Source of the DNA: JBDNDK01 sp046719185
GTDB lineage: Bacteria > Armatimonadota > UBA5829
Assembly: GCA_046719185.1 (NCBI GenBank)
Contig: JBDNDK010000104.1
Location: 1 to 8,336, forward strand
DNA length: 8,336 bases
Direction of reading: 5' to 3'
In this document: positions 6,585-8,336 of the stretch, in pieces
How positions within the stretch are numbered: position 1 is the stretch's first letter
Layout of the letters: each line of letters opens with the position of its first letter
Position numbers and translations under genes: made by a program
Notes under the pieces: model-generated
Databases searched by the model: none
Seen by the model: only the letters and a program-made list of their open reading frames with translations
Told to the model about the DNA's origin: nothing

Positions 6585-7964
6585 ATGAAAACACCTACAA
6601 TAAATATTTTAACATTAGCTACAATTTTCCTTCTATTGTTTAATTCTGTATGTTTTTCAGATGAAATCAAAAACATTGAAATATATCCGATGGATAATAT
6701 AAATCCAATCATATTTGAGGCTCCAATAATTGAAAGTATTAGCAATATTATAAGAGCTTATGGTGGAGTAAAAATTTACCAAGGAAATAAAGTCATGACA
6801 GCATCTGAAGCTATATATGATTATATAATAAATTTTGCAGTCTTAAAGGATGCTAGTTTTACAACATGCCCTGGTGATTGTCCAGATTATACAATAACAG
6901 CAAAAGAAATTATTATAGACCCTGGCGGCAGTATTACTGCAAACAGAGTTAGATTATATATTAGAAATACATCAATAATATCTCTTCCATCTTGGAAAGG
7001 AAGGATTGATGGTAATTCGAGTCCAGAAGAAATATTTCCAACTCCTGGTTATAACCCACAAGAAGGCTTTACTCTAAATAATAAGTTTAGGTTAATAAAT
7101 AGAAAAGATATGCTTTGTTTTTTAAATTTAGCATATAGTACAAAGAGCAGTTTTATAGGAAGTCTGCAAAATGAAATTGCTATTGATGGAGAACTAGGTT
7201 CGATATCTGGAAGATTTTTAACTAACGATTCTATTAGAGATAATTCACTTAATTTAAGAAGAGAGACTGATAAAACTCAAAATATAAATAGAAATAAGAT
7301 ATCTAAATTAAGATTCAATCAAAAAATTATACTAAGTGAAAGAGTTAATGATATTGGAGATAAAGGATTAAAGTTGTTCACTATACCTGAATTATCGATT
7401 AGATATATAGAAGATGATATAAATATTGCACAAAAGAAAACGGACTCAAGATTAATAATTCATCCTGAGGCAGAATTGATATGGTCTAGATTCAAAGAAG
7501 TTCCTGGACAAAATGAATATAGAACAAAATATTTTGCATCTGTAAAACTTCCTATTAATGCATATATGCCAAATAAAAACACAGCTTTTCACCCAGGAAT
7601 TTCTTATGACTGGATTCAATATGGAAACACTAATACCTATCAACATTGGGCATATTATTTAGATATTGCTCATATAACACAAAGAAAATCTCTTCTTAAT
7701 ATAAGATATATCAGAAGAGAGGACAAAGGAAGCACTGAATATGAGATTGATAACATAGATATCAAAGAAGAATTACAGGCTGGAATTCATTATGAAAACA
7801 ACAGACATTCAATTGGTGCTGTTTTATGTTTTGATACTCAAAAAAAGACATTATATGAATGGGAAACGTTCTATGCATACAAAACTGATTGTCTTGCAGG
7901 ATGGTTCAGATGGAATCAAAGACTCAATAGATTAGTTTTAAGTGTTTCTTTAATTAATTTTTAG
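6585..7964 (+). CDS. Short LptD/OstA-like outer-membrane protein
   Basis: LptD is the outer-membrane barrel that, with LptE, inserts lipopolysaccharide into the outer leaflet. This 459-aa protein has a signal peptide (about 1-25). An LptA/OstA-like beta segment follows (48-138): IRAYGGVKIYQG (56-67), a TASEAIYD element (72-79), FTTCPGDCPDY (92-102), ITAKEI (104-109), and NRVRLYIR through ISLPSW. This matches the LptD N-terminal region, including a Cys (C95) where LptD has a disulfide cysteine after the slab repeats. A PTPGYNPQEGF segment (152-162) resembles the start of the barrel. The rest (163-459) alternates polar and hydrophobic residues as a beta barrel would, and ends in Phe as outer-membrane proteins often do. 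It is much shorter than usual LptD (about 750-900 aa), with Cys178, 415 and 436 but no adjacent Cys pair. It could be a reduced LptD or a paralogue. Its ribosome site is weak. Confidence 0.72.
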   Translation: MKTPTINILTLATIFLLLFNSVCFSDEIKNIEIYPMDNINPIIFEAPIIESISNIIRAYGGVKIYQGNKVMTASEAIYDYIINFAVLKDASFTTCPGDCPDYTITAKEIIIDPGGSITANRVRLYIRNTSIISLPSWKGRIDGNSSPEEIFPTPGYNPQEGFTLNNKFRLINRKDMLCFLNLAYSTKSSFIGSLQNEIAIDGELGSISGRFLTNDSIRDNSLNLRRETDKTQNINRNKISKLRFNQKIILSERVNDIGDKGLKLFTIPELSIRYIEDDINIAQKKTDSRLIIHPEAELIWSRFKEVPGQNEYRTKYFASVKLPINAYMPNKNTAFHPGISYDWIQYGNTNTYQHWAYYLDIAHITQRKSLLNIRYIRREDKGSTEYEIDNIDIKEELQAGIHYENNRHSIGAVLCFDTQKKTLYEWETFYAYKTDCLAGWFRWNQRLNRLVLSVSLINF

Positions 7965-7965
7965 A

Positions 7966-7994
7966 TTGAGATTTAATTTAAGTTGTGTTACAAT
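7966..7994 (+). promoter_or_regulatory. Sigma70-type promoter of bioY
   Basis: TTGAGA (7966-7971, five of six) and TACAAT (7989-7994, five of six) have a 17-bp spacer. The -35 begins two bases past the LptD-like stop codon. Predicted initiation near 8001 gives a leader of about 35 nt. I see no convincing BirA-type operator (TTGTAAACC with inverted GGTTTACAA) around it. Confidence 0.7.
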
Positions 7995-8035
7995 TCCAGC
8001 ATTAAAGTAAAAATTATGAGGAATTAGGTGTTTGT

Positions 8036-8336
8036 ATGGAATTTGCAACAAGAATAAAACAAAGAGAATATACTACAAAACAGGCTATTATTATCACTTT
8101 ATTAGCAAGTCTATTTACAGCGATATGTGCTCAGATACATTTTTACCTTCCAAATAATCCTGTTCCTGTTACAATGCAAGTTTTTGCTGTTGTTGTATGT
8201 GCTTTTTTGCTAGGTTCAAAGCTTGCATTTATATCACAAGTCCAATATATTATTGGTGGTGTTATGGGATTACCTGTTTTTGCAGGTTTTAAAGCAGGTG
8301 CAATTTGGTTGATAGGTCCAACTGGTGGATACCTTA
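8036..8336 (+). CDS. bioY: BioY biotin transporter, 5' part (runs off the window)
   Basis: BioY is the membrane S-component that binds biotin in ECF-type transporters. It works with the shared or dedicated EcfA and EcfT (BioM/BioN) subunits and sometimes alone. The first 100 codons are present; families run to about 180-200 aa, so roughly half the gene lies beyond the edge. Visible signs are a basic N-terminus and then hydrophobic segments at about 17-37, 47-63 and 64-82. The family segment NPVPVTMQVF (41-50) comes next, then LLGSKLAF (58-65), GVMGLPVFAG (75-84) and GPTGGYL (94-100), which is the most diagnostic motif. An AGGTG five bases before the ATG and a GAGG further upstream can serve as ribosome sites. 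Its own promoter sits in the 71-bp gap after the LptD-like gene. No BioM or BioN gene is in view. Confidence 0.93.
   Translation, partial: MEFATRIKQREYTTKQAIIITLLASLFTAICAQIHFYLPNNPVPVTMQVFAVVVCAFLLGSKLAFISQVQYIIGGVMGLPVFAGFKAGAIWLIGPTGGYL

Overview
The window is an AT-rich (by eye about one third G+C), gene-dense stretch of a bacterial chromosome. It holds one tRNA gene, six complete protein genes and one gene cut by the right edge. Spacing is tight, promoters are sigma70-like and Shine-Dalgarno sites are mostly good. The LptD/OstA-like outer-membrane protein with a signal peptide implies a diderm (Gram-negative-type) cell envelope. I cannot name the phylum. The low G+C, the unusual PRPP synthetase and the solute-binding-protein/permease fusion suggest an uncultivated lineage rather than a well-studied group, but that is an inference.

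Left region (1-3370, plus strand). A sigma70-type promoter drives a tRNA-Leu(UAA) gene. A second, near-consensus promoter overlapped by an inverted repeat lies upstream of a PRPP-synthetase-family gene (TTG start). A class III PLP aminotransferase follows 18 bp later, almost certainly in the same operon. A 2,3-bisphosphoglycerate-dependent phosphoglycerate mutase, whose best start is a GTG, comes 44 bp further on. The PRPP synthetase homologue keeps the family fold signature but has changed residues in three parts of the active site.

Middle region (3367-6557, minus strand). Two translationally coupled genes encode a CUT1-type (MalEFG/UgpBAE-like) ABC importer. The upstream gene fuses an exported solute-binding domain to a MalF/UgpA-type permease in one 786-residue chain. 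The downstream gene is the MalG/UgpE-type partner. No ATPase is encoded here, so the energising subunit must come from another locus. The permease gene and the phosphoglycerate mutase gene meet tail to tail, with stop codons overlapping in four bases.

Right region (6585-8336, plus strand). An unusually short LptD/OstA-like gene diverges from the transporter across only 27 bp, so its likely promoter lies inside the transporter coding sequence. It is followed by a well-formed promoter and the 5' part of bioY, the substrate-binding component of an ECF-type biotin transporter.

The genes cover central metabolism, sugar-type uptake, envelope biogenesis and vitamin uptake and do not form one pathway. 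I see no mobile elements, CRISPR arrays or phage genes. The features most worth a second look are the divergent PRPP synthetase paired with an aminotransferase, the binding-protein/permease fusion, and the short LptD-like protein.
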